This document shows positions 7,728 through 14,888 of a stretch of DNA of 30,081 nucleotides, piece after piece; position 1 is the stretch's first letter, and every line of letters starts with the position of its first letter. Below the pieces are notes generated by a model. The model worked only from the letters and a program-made list of their open reading frames with translations, was not told the DNA's origin and did no database searches. Origin of the DNA: Gammaproteobacteria bacterium (lineage in GTDB: Bacteria; Pseudomonadota; Gammaproteobacteria; GCA-001735895). The DNA lies in NCBI GenBank assembly GCA_024763185.1, contig JANTFY010000004.1, positions 1 to 30,081 on the forward strand. The letters run 5' to 3'. The position numbers were made by a program, and so were the translations under genes.

Positions 7728-9329
7728 ATGAGTGAAGTTGCCACACACGACGATCATCATGACCATGTGCCATCAGGCATAGGACGTTGGTTATTTAGCA
7801 CCAATCATAAAGATATCGGTACCATGTACCTGATCTTTTCCCTGGTTATGCTGTTCCTGGGTGGTGCCAGTGCCATGGTGATGCGTATGGAACTGTTTTT
7901 TCCGGGCCTGCAGATCGTTGATCCTGATACCTTTAATAATCTGGTGACCAATCATGCTTTGATTATGGTCTTTGGTGTGGTCATGCCGGCGGCGGCAGGT
8001 ATGGCTAACTGGATGATTCCCATCATGATCGGAGCGCCGGATATGGCACTACCCAGGCTCAATAATCTGAGTTTCTGGCTTCTGCCCATGGCAGGTATCA
8101 TGCTGATTCTGTCGATGGTGGTTTCCTATCTGCCGGGCACGGGCGGTCAGGTCAATACTGGGTGGACGCTGTATCCGCCTTTATCTGTTCAGGCGGGTAT
8201 GGGCATGGACTTCGTGATTTTCACCATCCATATTCTGGGCATTTCATCGATTCTGGCAGCTATTAATATCGTTACCACGATTGTGAATATGCGCGCACCG
8301 GGCATGACCTGGTTTAAATTACCGTTGTTTGTCTGGTCTTGGTTTTTTACCGGCTTGCTGTTAATCATGATTATGCCTGTGTTGGCCGGTGGCGTGACCA
8401 TGTTGTTGTTTGATCGCCATTTTGGCACCGCATTTTTCGATGCAGCAGGTGGCGGTGATCCGGTGCTTTTTCAGCACCTGTTCTGGTTTTTTGGCCATCC
8501 GGAAGTCTATGTATTGTTGCTCCCTTCAATTGGTGTATTAGGCCTGGTGATTCCGACCTTTTCGCGTAAGCCTTTATTCGCCTATAAGCCTCTGGTGTGG
8601 TTTATGGCCATGTTGACCGCGCTGGGTATGGTGGTTTGGGCGCATCACCAATACACCATTGGTATGTCCCTGGGTGTGACTACTTATTTCATGATCGGCA
8701 CAATACTGATCTCGATTCCGGTCGGTATGATGTTGATGAGTTTTATATTTACCATGTGGCGCGGATCGATGACCTTCGAAACGCCGATGCTGTTTGGGAT
8801 AGCCATCATCCTGATGTTTTCTTTCGCCGGCGTGACCGGGGTGATGTTGGCTGTGGTGCCTGCGGACTTGCAGTACCATGATTCCTATTTCGTGGTGGCA
8901 CATTTTCATTATGCCTTGATACCGGGTGCCCTTTTTGGCTTGTATGCCGGTGTGTTTTACTGGCTGCCAAAGTGGACAGGTCATATGTATGACGAAAAGC
9001 TGGGAAAAATATTTTTTTGGTGGACCACCATTGGATTTAATGTCACTTTCTTCCCGCAACACTTTTCCGGTCTGGCCGGGATGCCTCGTCGTATAGTTGA
9101 TTACAGTCCGCAGTTTGCCGAATTTAATTTTATATCGAGCGTGGGTGCCATGGCGTTTGGTCTGTCTCACCTGTTGTTCCTGTATATCATTATTAAAACT
9201 ATTAGGGGTGGGGAAAAGGCGCCTGATAATCCATGGGAAGGTTCGCAGATTGGCACGGTTGGTCTGGAATGGAATTTGCCCTCTCCGCCGCCATTCCATT
9301 CTTTCACGACGCCACCTACTATTAAGTAA
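7728..9329 (+). CDS. coxA: Cytochrome c oxidase subunit I, A-type with altered K channel
   Basis: Subunit I reduces oxygen to water at the heme a3-CuB site and pumps protons. The 533-residue, 12-helix protein has all metal ligands: H76 and H394 (low-spin heme), H392 (high-spin heme), and H257, H306, H307 (CuB), with the cross-linked tyrosine Y261. The D-channel residues are present: D105, N112 and N113 in GAPDMALPRLNN, serines 173-174, and E259 in FGHPEVY. The K channel is not. In the segment usually P-T-G-x-K the sequence is PVGMM (331-335), so the canonical Thr is V332 and the Lys is M335, and the position of the usual Ser in helix VI is G272. The rest is close to family consensus, including WRGSMTFETPMLF and AGMPRRI, so this is not a decayed gene. 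It follows coxB by 23 bases. Confidence 0.96.
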   Translation: MSEVATHDDHHDHVPSGIGRWLFSTNHKDIGTMYLIFSLVMLFLGGASAMVMRMELFFPGLQIVDPDTFNNLVTNHALIMVFGVVMPAAAGMANWMIPIMIGAPDMALPRLNNLSFWLLPMAGIMLILSMVVSYLPGTGGQVNTGWTLYPPLSVQAGMGMDFVIFTIHILGISSILAAINIVTTIVNMRAPGMTWFKLPLFVWSWFFTGLLLIMIMPVLAGGVTMLLFDRHFGTAFFDAAGGGDPVLFQHLFWFFGHPEVYVLLLPSIGVLGLVIPTFSRKPLFAYKPLVWFMAMLTALGMVVWAHHQYTIGMSLGVTTYFMIGTILISIPVGMMLMSFIFTMWRGSMTFETPMLFGIAIILMFSFAGVTGVMLAVVPADLQYHDSYFVVAHFHYALIPGALFGLYAGVFYWLPKWTGHMYDEKLGKIFFWWTTIGFNVTFFPQHFSGLAGMPRRIVDYSPQFAEFNFISSVGAMAFGLSHLLFLYIIIKTIRGGEKAPDNPWEGSQIGTVGLEWNLPSPPPFHSFTTPPTIK

Positions 9330-9382
9330 TGCTTCGGGCTCTCACCCAAGTGAGTGTCCCGCTGATGAGGAGTTGAAAACTG

Positions 9383-9505
9383 ATGAACGATGAAAAAAAG
9401 CAGAAAAGAAACAATCTGATTGTGGCCTGGTTACTGGGTACCATAGCTATCGCTGGGATGTTGATGCCCGCTCTTTATTATACGAGCATGAACATACCCA
9501 AATGA
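9383..9505 (+). CDS. Small single-helix membrane protein between coxA and ctaG
   Basis: This is a 40-residue reading frame with a good GAGGAG ribosome-binding site. It has a charged N-terminus (MNDEKKQKRNN), one membrane helix (LIVAWLLGTIAIAGMLMPAL) and a short tail ending NIPK. Its stop overlaps the ctaG start as ATGA, so translation is coupled. Position, size and topology match the small oxidase assembly proteins annotated between coxA and ctaG in Pseudomonas-like genomes. I assign it to that group by position and shape, not by a recognised motif. It is short enough to be missed by ordinary gene callers. Confidence 0.75.
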   Translation: MNDEKKQKRNNLIVAWLLGTIAIAGMLMPALYYTSMNIPK

Positions 9506-10044
9506 GCAACAATGCCATGCAAAAGAAACAGAAAACACCTCTGCTGCTTGCCGGTATGGGCGTGGGCATGTTTGCATTCGGCTTTGCCCTGGTGCCTTTA
9601 TACAACTTGGTTTGTTCGGTGGCCGGCATTAATGGTATAGCCACCGCATCGAATCAGGCTTTTATATCTGCAAGCACGGTCGACTACAGCCGCAAGGTGA
9701 CCGTGGAGTTTGATTCCACTTTGAATGCTGGATTGCCCTGGAAAATAGAAAAACCAGCCAACAAACTGAAAGTCCATCCCGGGGAAACGCATAACATCAG
9801 TTATCGTGCGACGAATATGTCAGATAAGGCGATCGAGGTACAGGCAGTACCGGGTATCACGCCATGGCAGGCCACGGAATATTTTAAGAAAACCCAGTGT
9901 TTTTGTTTTGATACGCAGACATTGGCGCCGGGTGAAAGCAGGGAAATGAATATCCAGTTTATTGTTGATCCAGATATTCCTCAGCAATACAAGACCATCA
10001 CCCTGTCTTATACGTTTATGAATACCGATCGGTCCAATACCTAG
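9502..10044 (+). CDS. ctaG: Cytochrome c oxidase assembly protein CtaG/Cox11
   Basis: CtaG (Cox11) delivers copper to the CuB site of subunit I. The 180-residue protein has one N-terminal membrane helix (about 13-35) and a periplasmic immunoglobulin-like domain. The copper motif CFCF is present with C133 and C135, together with the conserved membrane-proximal cysteine C38 in PLYNLVC and the PGITPWQATEYF segment. Length is normal. It overlaps the preceding 40-residue gene by four bases and precedes coxC by 39 bases, which has its own GGAGGGGAAG ribosome-binding site. Confidence 0.95.
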   Translation: MSNNAMQKKQKTPLLLAGMGVGMFAFGFALVPLYNLVCSVAGINGIATASNQAFISASTVDYSRKVTVEFDSTLNAGLPWKIEKPANKLKVHPGETHNISYRATNMSDKAIEVQAVPGITPWQATEYFKKTQCFCFDTQTLAPGESREMNIQFIVDPDIPQQYKTITLSYTFMNTDRSNT

Positions 10045-10083
10045 TTTAACAACGATAATAATTACACTCTCGGAGGGGAAGAG

Positions 10084-10953
10084 ATGACTACCGACGACAC
10101 ATATTTTATTCCGGAGCCCAGCCGCTGGCCGATTATTGCGGCCAGCGGTGTTTTTGTATTACTGTTTGGATTTATCCTGTATATCAATAATATTGGTATC
10201 GGTTCGATGATTGGTGCGGTGGGTATCCTGTGGATTGCTTACCTTTTCTTTGGCTGGTTTGGGGCGGTTATCGATGAAAACCTGAAAGGTGATTATGGGT
10301 CCCAGGTCGGCACGTCTTTCCGCCAGGGCATGTTCTGGTTTATTACCTCGGAAGTTTTTTTCTTTCTGACTTTCTTTGGCTGTCTGTACTATTTTCGCGA
10401 TATCACCATTCCCTATCTCGGTGGTGAAGGTCATCTGGCCAAGTCCAATCTGCTTTGGGAGGGGTTCGTCGCTACCTGGCCTTTAATTGACCTGCCTGAT
10501 CCGACTAATTACTCTCCTGCCAAAGAAGCGATGGGTGCAGGGGGTATACCGTTATGGAATACCATCATTCTTCTGTCTTCAGGGGGTACGATTACCTGGG
10601 CGCACTGGGGTCTTAAGAAAGCGAACAAGAACCAGCTGGTTCTGGGTCTAATAATGACGGTTGTGCTGGGTCTGATCTTCTTTTCTTTGCAGGCTTACGA
10701 GTATTTCCATGCCTACTCCGAGATGAACCTGAAGTTGACTTCAGGCATCTATGGTTCGATGTTTTATATGCTGACCGGATTCCATGGTCTGCACGTGACG
10801 ATCGGTACTATCATGTTAATCGTTATCACCATCCGGGCCATGAAAGACCATTTTACCGAGGAAAACCACTTCGCCTTCGAGGCGGTGGCCTGGTACTGGC
10901 ATTTTGTCGATGTGGTGTGGATTGGTCTGTATTTCTTTGTTTACTGGCTGTAA
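10084..10953 (+). CDS. coxC: Cytochrome c oxidase subunit III
   Basis: Subunit III stabilises the oxidase and helps proton uptake at the D-channel mouth. The 289-residue, seven-helix protein carries the family segments RQGMFWFITSEVFFF (the conserved E in the lipid cleft), SSGGTITWAHWGLKK, LGLIFFSLQAYEY and, near the end, TGFHGLHVTIGTIML and AVAWYWHFVDVVWIGLYFFVYWL. Some of these are shown here in part. The presence of a full subunit III fits the intact D channel in coxA. A strong hairpin terminator follows at 10976, so the structural genes end here and the downstream assembly genes probably need a further promoter or read-through. Confidence 0.96.
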   Translation: MTTDDTYFIPEPSRWPIIAASGVFVLLFGFILYINNIGIGSMIGAVGILWIAYLFFGWFGAVIDENLKGDYGSQVGTSFRQGMFWFITSEVFFFLTFFGCLYYFRDITIPYLGGEGHLAKSNLLWEGFVATWPLIDLPDPTNYSPAKEAMGAGGIPLWNTIILLSSGGTITWAHWGLKKANKNQLVLGLIMTVVLGLIFFSLQAYEYFHAYSEMNLKLTSGIYGSMFYMLTGFHGLHVTIGTIMLIVITIRAMKDHFTEENHFAFEAVAWYWHFVDVVWIGLYFFVYWL

Positions 10954-10975
10954 AGTTAAAACGACTTTAAATAGG

Positions 10976-11006
10976 AAAAGGCGCCTGATGGATCAGGCGC
11001 CTTTTT
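10976..11006. terminator. Bidirectional terminator between coxC and the DUF2909 gene
   Basis: AAAAGGCGCCTGA (10976-10988) pairs with TCAGGCGCCTTTT (10993-11005) across a four-base loop. There is a T run on the right and, read from the other strand, another T run. It can end coxC transcription and also that of the convergent small gene, whose stop codon begins two bases beyond. Confidence 0.9.
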
Positions 11007-11007
11007 A

Positions 11008-11214
11008 TTAAGGCTGGAGATTGTTGGGGGTCAGGTTGCCAGTGTAGTAGCACAGTAATAGCAAGCCAATTAGGCAAACAGAAAGCCCGATACGAACTGT
11101 CAATGAAGACACGGTACGATTGGTTTGCCCATTATCCTTAACCAGAAAAAAAACCCCGCTGAAAAGGCTGGCAATGATCAGAAGCAGGTTAATGATGATG
11201 AGTATCTTGCACAT
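11008..11214 (-). CDS. Twin transmembrane protein, DUF2909 family
   Basis: This is a 68-residue protein with two membrane helices (about 4-24 and 41-60) joined by a short charged loop with VKDNGQTNRTVSSLTVRI. The LFSGVFFLVKD...RTV...LTVRI pattern is that of DUF2909 proteins, which commonly sit between coxC and SURF1 on the strand opposite to them, exactly as here. The function is unknown; a role in oxidase assembly is inferred only from this conserved position. It starts at an ATG at 11214 and ends at the shared terminator. Confidence 0.85.
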   Translation of the reverse strand: MCKILIIINLLLIIASLFSGVFFLVKDNGQTNRTVSSLTVRIGLSVCLIGLLLLCYYTGNLTPNNLQP

Positions 11215-11278
11215 GATGAAAGCGGGACATTAAAAAAGAAGATATTAACATGTTTTATCGTTTTAAAAGGCTAGGAAA

Positions 11279-12013
11279 GTGATATCCCGTGTGCGCTTGA
11301 AAATTGACGCCTGGTTTTTTATATCGTTGGCTTTCTTTTTACTTTTCAGCGCTTTGTCTGTTTGGCAGATTGGCCGGATTGGTGAAAAACAGGCTGTTGT
11401 GGATTCGATAGCCGTTGCCAACCAGCAGCAGGAAATCAAATTGAGGCAGTTACCGGTTTCGGATCTAGAGCGTTATTACTTTTACCAGGTCAGTGTCAAG
11501 GGTGAATTTGACAGGAAATCCTGCTTTTTTGTGGAAAATGTCGTGCGCTACGGCAAGCAGGGTTATTACGTTTATTGCCTGTTTTTGCCGGAGGACCAGG
11601 AGCGCGAGTTATTGGTGAATATGGGCTGGTTGAGACAACAGGGTGACCGCCGATTCGTACCTGTGTATGACTTCGATTGGGAGGGCCGGCAGATGATAGA
11701 AGGTATTATTCAAAAACCCCGATCGACACCGGTTATTACGCCTGCTGATGGTATTCCAAATCCGGAGCATAAGGCTCTGTGGAGTTATTTTGATTTTGAC
11801 AAGGTCAAGGCTGACAGGTTGAGGGAATTGTATCCGATCGAACTTCAACTAATTTCTGATGCGGATCAACAACTTAACCGGGATTGGCCAACATTTGAAG
11901 CCAAGATTGGCATGCACATTGGTTATGCCATACATTGGGCTGCGTTTGCTCTGGTGACCGCGTTTTTATATTTGAGATATTTGCTAAAAAAGCCTGACAA
12001 TCAAGATGAGTAA
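11279..12013 (+). CDS. SURF1 family oxidase assembly protein
   Basis: SURF1 (Shy1) proteins bind heme a and help place it in subunit I. The 244-residue product has the expected plan: a membrane helix near the N-terminus (about 12-32), a large periplasmic domain with the LVNMGWL segment, and a second helix near the C-terminus (YAIHWAAFALVTAFLYLRYL). Typical family stretches are present: SVKGEFD, VENVVRYGKQGYYV (the usual L-x-N-R-x-x-x-G-x-x-G region) and IGYAIHWAAFA. The start is a GTG, since the only upstream ATG (11250) runs into a stop after ten codons. It overlaps the next gene by eight bases. Confidence 0.92.
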   Translation: MISRVRLKIDAWFFISLAFFLLFSALSVWQIGRIGEKQAVVDSIAVANQQQEIKLRQLPVSDLERYYFYQVSVKGEFDRKSCFFVENVVRYGKQGYYVYCLFLPEDQERELLVNMGWLRQQGDRRFVPVYDFDWEGRQMIEGIIQKPRSTPVITPADGIPNPEHKALWSYFDFDKVKADRLRELYPIELQLISDADQQLNRDWPTFEAKIGMHIGYAIHWAAFALVTAFLYLRYLLKKPDNQDE

Positions 12014-12611
12014 CGAGAAAAAAAACAGTTATGCACCTTTGTGGATACTGATCGCCGTGTGTGCATTTCCGTATGTGCTGGGCACCCTGTATTTTAATTT
12101 CAAGGATGAATTGCCCGATATGAAGACGAATAATTACGGGCACCTGATTCAGCCGGTCAGGGTTTTACCGGAAATGAATTTTCAACTGGTCGATGGCGGA
12201 ATAAAAACGAACAGTGATTATGGAAAAAAATGGCTGATGATTTATGTTATCGATAAGCCCTGTGCAGAGCGTTGTCGGCAGGATCTATATTTCATGCGCC
12301 AGTTGAGAAAAGCGATGGCGAAGGATCGATATCGTATAAATCGACTTTTACTGTTAGAAAACGAAAATTTGATGGATGAGGCGTTAAAAAATATAGTGCA
12401 AGATCACCCAGGGCTTGATATAGCATTATTAAGTGAAAATGAAAAACAAGGTTTTTACTCTACAGCCGCATTGGATTCGGGTAATATCTATGAAAAAATT
12501 ATGCTAATAGATCCGTTTGGCAATTATATGATGGAATTTCCTCGACAACCGGATCCGAAAAAAATGCTGGACGACATCAAACGCTTGTTATCCGTGTCCA
12601 GGGTTGGGTAA
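12006..12611 (+). CDS. SCO-like thioredoxin-fold protein of the oxidase assembly cluster
   Basis: This 201-residue, N-terminally anchored protein (one helix, about 10-29) has a thioredoxin-like periplasmic domain. The motif KPCAERC gives the CxxxC seen in SCO1/SenC copper chaperones, and the end, with LIDPFGNYMMEFP and MLDDIKRLL, follows the same fold. The conserved SCO histidine (D-H-S before the LIDPxG strand) is absent here: the sequence reads ALDSGN. It could therefore be a thiol reductant for CuA more than a copper carrier; that is inference. Similar proteins usually stand between SURF1 and ctaA. Here ctaB follows directly. Confidence 0.8.
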   Translation: MSNEKKNSYAPLWILIAVCAFPYVLGTLYFNFKDELPDMKTNNYGHLIQPVRVLPEMNFQLVDGGIKTNSDYGKKWLMIYVIDKPCAERCRQDLYFMRQLRKAMAKDRYRINRLLLLENENLMDEALKNIVQDHPGLDIALLSENEKQGFYSTAALDSGNIYEKIMLIDPFGNYMMEFPRQPDPKKMLDDIKRLLSVSRVG

Positions 12612-12629
12612 AAATAATAAAGGTCATCT

Positions 12630-13553
12630 ATGAATAGAGTAAGAGTAAAAGTGGCGGCCGTTCAGGCCTTACCTCGTATAGGGGAGTATTACCAGCTTTG
12701 TAAACCCAAAGTGGTTTACCTGATCCTGTTCACTGCGGCGGCGGGTATGTTTCTATCCACGCCCGGTTTGGTGAGCCTTGACATCCTGTTTTTCGGGTTA
12801 CTGGGTATAGGTTTGGGTGCCGCCTCCGGAGCCGCGATCAATCACTGGGTTGACCAGCGTATTGATGAAATTATGGCGAGAACGAAAAATCGTCCCTTAC
12901 CGCAAGGCAATATCAGCCCGCGTTCGGCTTTGATATTTGCGCTGAGCCTCGGCGTGCTTTCCATGATTATCCTGCTGGCGTTTGTCAATGCGATGACGGC
13001 TTTTCTGACCCTGTTGTCGATGATTGGCTATGCAGTGATTTACACCATGTACCTGAAGCATTCCACACCGCATAACATCGTACTAGGGGGTGCGGCGGGT
13101 GCTGCTCCTCCGGTACTGGGGTGGACAGCGGTCACCAATGAGTTGACCGTGGATGCCTTATTGCTCTTCCTGATTATCTTTATTTGGACCCCGCCGCACT
13201 TTTGGGCCCTGGCCATCAAGAGAAAGGATGAATATAAAAAGGCCGGTGTCCCGATGTTGCCCGTGACACATGGTGTTGCCTTCACCAAGCTGCATATTGT
13301 TTTGTATACGCTGATGTTGCTTGGCGTCACGATGCTGCCGTTCATGACCCAGATGAGTGGTTACCTCTATCTTGCCGGGGCTGTGGGTCTTGGCATTGGA
13401 TTTGTCTATTATGCGCTCAAGCTTTACTACTGCAAGGCTGATGAGTATGCGATGAAAACCTTTGGTTATTCGATTTTCTATCTCAGCGCGCTGTTTGCTT
13501 TACTGATCGTGGATCATTTTCTGAGGGAATTTATCCGCGCATTTATCCTGTAA
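12630..13553 (+). CDS. ctaB: Protoheme IX farnesyltransferase (heme O synthase)
   Basis: CtaB (CyoE) attaches a farnesyl tail to heme B to give heme O, the precursor of heme A. The 307-residue membrane protein of the UbiA superfamily has the first aspartate-rich motif NHWVDQRIDEIMARTKNRPL and the second, IKRKDEYKKAGVPMLPVTHG, with about nine hydrophobic helices between and after them. The LCKPKV start and GGAAGAAPPVLGWTAV are typical. It is the last oxidase-cluster gene and ends at a strong terminator. Heme A synthase (ctaA), which normally precedes it in this gene order, is not in the window. Confidence 0.96.
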   Translation: MNRVRVKVAAVQALPRIGEYYQLCKPKVVYLILFTAAAGMFLSTPGLVSLDILFFGLLGIGLGAASGAAINHWVDQRIDEIMARTKNRPLPQGNISPRSALIFALSLGVLSMIILLAFVNAMTAFLTLLSMIGYAVIYTMYLKHSTPHNIVLGGAAGAAPPVLGWTAVTNELTVDALLLFLIIFIWTPPHFWALAIKRKDEYKKAGVPMLPVTHGVAFTKLHIVLYTLMLLGVTMLPFMTQMSGYLYLAGAVGLGIGFVYYALKLYYCKADEYAMKTFGYSIFYLSALFALLIVDHFLREFIRAFIL

Positions 13554-13574
13554 GGACAGTGTTAATTCAGCAAT

Positions 13575-13604
13575 AAAAAAAGCCGGGTTTCCCCGGCTTT
13601 TTTT
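13575..13604. terminator. Bidirectional terminator between ctaB and rpoH
   Basis: AAAAAAAGCCGGG (13575-13587) and CCCGGCTTTTTTT (13592-13604) form a strong hairpin with a four-base loop and T runs on both strands. It sits exactly between the convergent ctaB and rpoH genes and can serve both. Confidence 0.93.
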
Positions 13605-13622
13605 ATGCAGTAACTCTATCGA

Positions 13623-14492
13623 TCAGGCGATGAAATTCTGTTTGATTTTGTTGAACGCGTTTTTTTCAATCTGTCGAATGCGTTCAGCGGAAACCCCGTA
13701 TTCATCCGCCAGTTCGTGTAACGTGGCTTTCTTTTCCACCAGCCAGCGCTTTTGCACAATTTGACGGCTGCGCTCATCAAGTTGATCCAAAGATTCCATT
13801 AAAGCCGTGGCGGTATTTTGTTGATTGTCGGCCTGTTCCAGAAGCTGCTCAGGGCCAGGAGCCGGGGCTGCCAGGGTTAATGACGGGCTTTGGTAAGCAG
13901 TGTCTTCATCTTCATCCGTTCCCAGATCAAATGCCATGTCATGATTGTTCAGGCGGTTTTCCATTTCCAGTACATTCTCCGGGGTTACCCCCAGGGTGTT
14001 GGCTACATCGACCACTTCCTCATGTTTGAACCAACCCAGGCGTTTTTTTTGACTGCGCAACTTGAAGAACAGTTTACGCTGTGCCTTGGTGGTCGCAATT
14101 TTTACGATACGCCAGTTTTTCAGTATGTATTCGTGAATTTCTGCTTTAATCCAGTGCACGGCAAATGAAACCAGGCGTACCCCTACGTTGGGATCGAATC
14201 GTTTAACGGCTTTCATCAGGCCGATATTGCCTTCCTGAATCAGGTCAGCGATCGCCAGGCCATAACCGGCATAATTATTGGCGATTTTAATAACAAAACG
14301 CAGATGCGGTAACACCAGCTTTTGTGCGGCGCTGATATCGCCGGTTTCCTGTAATTGAGTAGCCAGTTGAAATTCGTCTTCTGCACTCAGAATAGGAACA
14401 CTGCGAGCCGCAGCAATATAAGCCTCAAGGCTTGATGCGGTGCCCGTCAGTGCGGGTAAATGGTTCATACTGGTAACAAGTTGTGTGCCCAT
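13623..14492 (-). CDS. rpoH: RNA polymerase sigma-32 (heat-shock sigma factor)
   Basis: Sigma-32 directs RNA polymerase to heat-shock promoters (chaperones, proteases). The 289-residue product has region 1.2/2.1 (AYIAAARSVPILSAEDEFQLA), region 2.2 (IADLIQEGNIGLMKAVKRFDP), 2.3-2.4 (SFAVHWIKAEIHEYILKNWR), the RpoH-specific box QRKLFFKLR, and region 4.2 (LHELADEYGVSAERIRQIE). A good GAGGACA ribosome-binding site precedes the ATG. It has its own promoter, overlaid by a CIRCE operator about 20 bases from the start codon. In many relatives rpoH lies directly next to ftsX; here 3.7 kb with two accessory genes and a response regulator separates them. Confidence 0.97.
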   Translation of the reverse strand: MGTQLVTSMNHLPALTGTASSLEAYIAAARSVPILSAEDEFQLATQLQETGDISAAQKLVLPHLRFVIKIANNYAGYGLAIADLIQEGNIGLMKAVKRFDPNVGVRLVSFAVHWIKAEIHEYILKNWRIVKIATTKAQRKLFFKLRSQKKRLGWFKHEEVVDVANTLGVTPENVLEMENRLNNHDMAFDLGTDEDEDTAYQSPSLTLAAPAPGPEQLLEQADNQQNTATALMESLDQLDERSRQIVQKRWLVEKKATLHELADEYGVSAERIRQIEKNAFNKIKQNFIA

Positions 14493-14511
14493 ATTGTCCT
14501 CTCGAATTATA

Positions 14512-14538
14512 TTAGCACTCGGCTATATTGAGTGCTAA
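14512..14538. promoter_or_regulatory. CIRCE operator (HrcA binding site) in the rpoH leader
   Basis: TTAGCACTC (14512-14520), a nine-base spacer, and GAGTGCTAA (14530-14538). Both arms and the spacing match the CIRCE consensus without a mismatch. CIRCE is bound by the heat-shock repressor HrcA and is best known in front of groESL and hrcA-dnaK operons. It ends 19 bases before the rpoH start codon and overlaps the start point predicted from the adjacent promoter. A lone half-site with one mismatch, GAGTGCTTA, lies at 14582-14590 without a partner arm. Confidence 0.93.
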
Positions 14539-14540
14539 AT

Positions 14541-14570
14541 ATTAGAACATACTTATGCCATTAAGTTCAA
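14541..14570 (-). promoter_or_regulatory. Sigma-70 promoter for rpoH
   Basis: On the minus strand TTGAAC (14565-14570) is followed by 18 bases and TCTAAT (14541-14546). Transcription would start near 14534, inside the CIRCE, which is the standard geometry for HrcA repression. I saw no sigma-32 type (CTTGAA ... CCCCAT) promoter here. A second TATAAT directly after the CIRCE is too close to the start codon to be useful. Confidence 0.6.
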
Positions 14571-14888
14571 TACTAGGCAAAGAGTGCTTACTAAATACCA
14601 TGAAGCCGGAAAATTGCTCGATTAAACGGCTTAAATCTTATTCATTATAGTCCGGCTGAGAACAAACCGCATCGGGATATAAGGCCGCTTGGAAAACTAT
14701 ATCATCCAAAATCAATAACTGGCCTTAAATTCAATGAGCTAAGCTTCTGATCTGTAATCCATATCCTACCGACAGTCCTGTTTTCGGCCATATTCCGCGA
14801 TTTCGTATTGTTTTATGCTTTCTCTCTGGAAACCCTGGATGGCCGTTTTCCAGGGCATTAATTAAATCTCTTCTAAAGGACTGTAGAA
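14571..14888. other. Intergenic region upstream of the metalloprotease gene, with a leader hairpin
   Basis: There is no reading frame to support here. The last part holds an inverted repeat: CTGGAAA (14826-14832) with TTTCCAG (14847-14853), and, overlapping it, CCCTGG (14833-14838) with CCAGGG (14850-14855). Either hairpin would lie in the leader about 35 bases before the next start codon. The two are mutually exclusive, so it could be a simple structural element or an operator. No confident promoter was found for the downstream gene. Confidence 0.4.

Noticed and set aside
8574..9299. Long 241-codon minus-strand frame inside coxA
   Set aside because: It is the shadow of a strongly conserved gene: its composition (many His, Arg, Gln) reflects reversed membrane-protein codons.
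14500..14511. TATAAT directly after the CIRCE as an rpoH promoter -10
   Set aside because: Transcription would start inside or after the ribosome-binding site; the TTGAAC/TCTAAT pair upstream fits better.
14582..14590. Second CIRCE half-site (GAGTGCTTA)
   Set aside because: One mismatch and no partner arm nine bases to the left, so it is unlikely to bind HrcA by itself.
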